Assembly (NCBI GenBank): GCA_965371665.1
Contig: CBDUZI010000122.1
Location: 1-7,364, forward strand
Length of the DNA stretch: 7,364 bases
Source of the DNA: JAUVAV01 sp965371665
GTDB taxonomy: Bacteria > Oederibacteriota > JAAXVQ01 > JAUVAV01
Reading direction: 5' to 3'
The notes under the pieces were generated by a model. It made no database searches. It saw nothing but the letters and a program-made list of their open reading frames with translations, and was not told the origin of the DNA. Shown here piece after piece: positions 5,466-7,364 of this stretch (its first letter is position 1; each line of letters opens with the position of its first letter). Both the position numbers and the translations under genes were made by a program.

Positions 5466-6221
5466 CTAAAATACTTCCTGCTCACCCAGATATCGCCACT
5501 GTCCGATCGGCAGCTTGCCAAGCGTGACGGCGCCGATCCGCACGCGTTTGATGGCGGTTACTTCAAGTTTGACTTGCCGGCACATGCGTCGAATCTGGCG
5601 TTTCCGGCCTTCTTTTAGAATGAATTGAAGCTGGTCGGGATTAAGCAGTTTTACGCGCGCCGGTTTCAGGGGACGGTTGTCCAGCGCCAGTCCGAAATTT
5701 AACAGCTTGATAGCCTGGTCTGTGAGACGACCTTTAAAGCGTACGAGGTATTCCTTCTCCAGTTTCGCCGGAGAGCCTACCAGTTGCCGGGCGATGCGTC
5801 CGTCCTGCGTCAGGACCAGCAGTCCCTGGGAATTGATATCCAACCGGCCGGCCGGCGCGAGGCCCTTCAGATGGCCGGGCTTAAATTTCAGCGGGGAGGT
5901 ATCTTGGGGAAAACGAGTCTCGGGTTTGATCAAGGTGATTGCGGGCGCATACCCTTTTTCCGGCTGGGCGGAAACCACGCCCAGGGGTTTATTAAGTAAA
6001 ATAGTGACCGTTTGATTTTGTTCGGCCAAGGCCCGCGCGTCCAGGACGATTTTCTGATGAGGATAGACTTTCGTTCCCAGAGTATTTATAGGAAGATTGT
6101 CCACATATACCCATCCTCGTTCAATATAATTATCCGCTTCGCGCCGGGAACACAGTCCGGTTTGCACCATTAATTTTGAGAGCCGTAAGGTTTTTGCCGA
6201 AGCGGGATGTTTATTAATCAT
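5466..6221 (-). CDS. S4-domain rRNA pseudouridine synthase, RsuA/RluB/RluE/RluF family
   Basis: 251 aa, cytoplasmic; isomerises a specific uridine in rRNA to pseudouridine. An N-terminal S4 RNA-binding domain spans ~11-60 (RLSKLMVQTGLCSRREADNYI, GWVYVDN). The catalytic domain has LLNKPLGVVS at 75-84, the catalytic-aspartate motif GRLD (Asp128) in AGRLDINSQGLLVLTQDG, KEYLV at 156-160, and EGRKRQIRRMC at 204-214. The ending VTAIKRVRIGAVTLGKLPIGQW most resembles RluF among the E. coli members, but the modified base cannot be assigned from sequence. The segment between LNKP and GRLD is about 15-20 residues longer than in E. coli RluF (extra ~103-121, Pro/Lys-rich). No strong Shine-Dalgarno precedes the ATG, and a family-B repeat ends only 28 bp upstream. 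Confidence 0.9.
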   Translation of the reverse strand: MINKHPASAKTLRLSKLMVQTGLCSRREADNYIERGWVYVDNLPINTLGTKVYPHQKIVLDARALAEQNQTVTILLNKPLGVVSAQPEKGYAPAITLIKPETRFPQDTSPLKFKPGHLKGLAPAGRLDINSQGLLVLTQDGRIARQLVGSPAKLEKEYLVRFKGRLTDQAIKLLNFGLALDNRPLKPARVKLLNPDQLQFILKEGRKRQIRRMCRQVKLEVTAIKRVRIGAVTLGKLPIGQWRYLGEQEVF

Positions 6222-6249
6222 TTTATTATCCGATAGAGGGAGTTTACCG

Positions 6250-6418
6250 CTAAGAGTTTGTCGGACTTAGGTACAAAATTGGATTTCGAGCACTCTTCCC
6301 CCTTTGAAAAAGGGGGATTGAGGGGGATTTTGCATATGAAAGCGGGTGTTTTATTGATTAAATCCCCCTGCCCCCTTTACAAAAGGGGGAGAATGACTAA
6401 AGTCCGACAGACGCCTGG
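6250..6418 (-). repeat. Family-B MITE-like palindromic repeat, inverted copy (169 bp)
   Basis: It is the reverse complement of the element at 3283-3452, with about 15 differences by eye (roughly 91% identity), clustered at the two termini and in the CAAAAT hairpin region. Both CCCCCTTT/AAAGGGGG hairpins are intact. The left end reads CTAAGAGTTTG and the right end ACGCCTGG, so this copy has decayed CTAG ends and is probably older or immobile. It fills most of the 289-bp spacer between the divergent pseudouridine synthase and acyltransferase genes, so promoters must lie inside it or in its short flanks. Confidence 0.85.
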
Positions 6419-6467
6419 TTAATTGTATTATTTAAACCAAAAAAATCAAGAGAATTAAATATGATTA

Positions 6468-6476
6468 TGGTATAGT
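6468..6476 (+). promoter_or_regulatory. Candidate extended -10 promoter for the acyltransferase gene
   Basis: TGG followed by TATAGT (6471-6476) gives an extended -10 form (TGn plus a near-consensus hexamer), 34 bases before the ATG at 6511. It lies in an AT-rich stretch just beyond the family-B repeat. No clear -35 is seen at normal spacing, which extended -10 promoters can tolerate. Confidence 0.45.
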
Positions 6477-6510
6477 GTCAAAAAAAAATGCGGAATAAAG
6501 AAGGACTATA

Positions 6511-7155
6511 ATGCACCGGCTAATTATGGCTTTTATACCATTCGCAGTCCTGCTGGTTCGCCTGCTTGGCTTAACCATGCGCATCAAGCTGGTGGATTCC
6601 CACGGGGTATCACCGCAGGCCGGGAAAGCAATCCCGGTTATTTATGCCTTTTGGCACAACCAACAACTTCTTTCAGCCTTATTCTTTCGCGGCTTTGGGG
6701 CTCGGGTATTGGTTTCCCGGTCCCGGGATGGGGACTATATTGCCAAGACTCTGCAGCATTTCGGATTAGGGACGCTCCGGTCATCTACCAGCCAGGGAAA
6801 GGTCAATGCTTTGCGCGGTCTGGCCAGGGAACTTAAAAAAGGCTATAGCGCCGCAATTACTCCGGACGGGCCTAGGGGGCCGGTGTATCAGGCGCAGCCC
6901 GGGGCGGTTTTTCTGGCCGCTATGTCAGGTTGTCAGGTGGTGCCGTTCGGGTGTGCGGTAGACCGGGTCTGGAGGCTGCGTTCCTGGGACGGTTTTGAAA
7001 TTCCTAAACCATTCAGCCGGGCGGTATTTTATTTCGGTGAACCGCTGGATATACCCCGGAAACTGGAACGGGCTCAAACGCAGGAATGGACGGCTAGGTT
7101 ACAGAATTGCCTGAACGAGGCGCGAAAAAAAGCGATGGAAATAAATCAGGCGTAA
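6511..7155 (+). CDS. DUF374-type lysophospholipid acyltransferase (LPLAT superfamily)
   Basis: 214 aa, usual length for the family. A hydrophobic N-terminal segment (4-22) likely anchors it to the inner membrane. Family motifs in order: YAFWHNQQLL (45-54, His49 as probable catalytic base), VLVSRSRDGDYIAKTLQHFG (66-85), RSSTSQGKVNALR (90-102), AAITPDGPRGPVYQAQPG (114-131), and a C-terminal WRLRSWDGFEIPKPFSR (154-170). By family knowledge these proteins transfer an acyl chain to a lipid, probably in lipid A/LPS or phospholipid synthesis; the exact substrate is unknown. AAGGA at 6501-6505, five bases before the ATG, supports the start. Its usual neighbours, such as Kdo transferase or LpxK genes, are not inside the window. 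The stop is six bases from a family-A repeat. Confidence 0.85.
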   Translation: MHRLIMAFIPFAVLLVRLLGLTMRIKLVDSHGVSPQAGKAIPVIYAFWHNQQLLSALFFRGFGARVLVSRSRDGDYIAKTLQHFGLGTLRSSTSQGKVNALRGLARELKKGYSAAITPDGPRGPVYQAQPGAVFLAAMSGCQVVPFGCAVDRVWRLRSWDGFEIPKPFSRAVFYFGEPLDIPRKLERAQTQEWTARLQNCLNEARKKAMEINQA

Positions 7156-7161
7156 GTACGG

Positions 7162-7320
7162 CTAGGAGCTTGAACATTTAGTGCGCTCGATCTTCCCTGG
7201 TCACTTCGACAAGCTCAGTGACCGCGGCGAATCAATTAAAAAAACGGTCGTTGAGCTTGTCGAAACGACCAACGAAACACCGCGTAATACCAAAAACAGA
7301 CTAAATGCTCAGGCTCCTAG
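7162..7320 (-). repeat. Family-A MITE-like palindromic repeat, copy 2 (159 bp, inverted)
   Basis: The ends are inverted repeats of about 21 bp (7162-7182 and 7300-7320, 19 of 21 matching): CTAGGAGCYTGARCATTTAG. Its reverse complement matches the first 35 bp of copy 1 (58-92) with about two differences. The interior differs completely: hairpins GGTCACT/AGTGACC (7199-7223) and GGTCGTT/AACGACC (7246-7270). Their 11-base loops, TCGACAAGCTC and GAGCTTGTCGA, are exact reverse complements of each other. It begins six bases after the acyltransferase stop and may end that transcript as structured RNA. Confidence 0.8.
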
Positions 7321-7364
7321 GAGCCTGTCGGACTTAGGCACAAAATCGGATTTTGAGCACTCTT
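7317..7364 (-). repeat. Start of a further family-B repeat (cut by window end)
   Basis: The 48 visible bases match the reverse complement of 3405-3452 with one difference, so this copy is nearly identical to the complete one and has the same orientation as 6250-6418. It shares its first four bases, CTAG, with the end of family-A copy 2. Confidence 0.8.

Overview
The window looks like chromosomal DNA of a Gram-negative bacterium. Evidence for this is a DUF374-type lysophospholipid acyltransferase (usually linked to lipid A/LPS genes), an exported DUF1007 protein paired with a NicO metal transporter, and a PAS-GGDEF-EAL protein. The repeat-rich spacers and family mix would suit an environmental deltaproteobacterium-like (Desulfobacterota-type) organism. 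That placement is inference; there is no rRNA or other marker.

Layout: positions 1-279 hold the end of one palindromic repeat (family B) fused to a complete 158-bp repeat (family A). A plus-strand set follows: a single-chain partner-switch regulator (280-1602) whose stop overlaps the start of a DUF1007 protein (1602-2228), then a NicO/RcnA-like transporter (2305-3207). The convergent spacer 3208-3566 holds a complete 170-bp family-B element between two unrelated hairpin repeats, plus an AT-rich inverted repeat. Two minus-strand genes come next: a PAS-GGDEF-EAL protein (3567-5351), and upstream of it an S4/RsuA-type pseudouridine synthase (5466-6221). The divergent spacer 6222-6510 is mostly a second family-B element. 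A plus-strand DUF374 acyltransferase (6511-7155) follows, and the window ends in a second family-A element fused to the start of another family-B element.

How the genes relate: DUF1007 and NicO genes commonly pair, and together suggest Ni/Co transport at the envelope. The regulator ahead of them joins a STAS antagonist domain, an Ig-like beta domain, a zinc ribbon and an RsbW-like kinase domain in one chain. Its one-base overlap with the DUF1007 gene suggests a shared transcript. The c-di-GMP protein has an intact EAL site but an altered GGDEF signature, so it is probably a phosphodiesterase.

The most unusual material is the repeats. Families A and B share the outer end CTAGGAGCCTG. The two A copies have different hairpin interiors. 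A fused B-A junction of 52 bp occurs at both edges of the window in inverted orientation, so the whole gene block lies between inverted repeat pairs. No transposase, tRNA, rRNA or CRISPR array was seen. Identity counts were made by eye.
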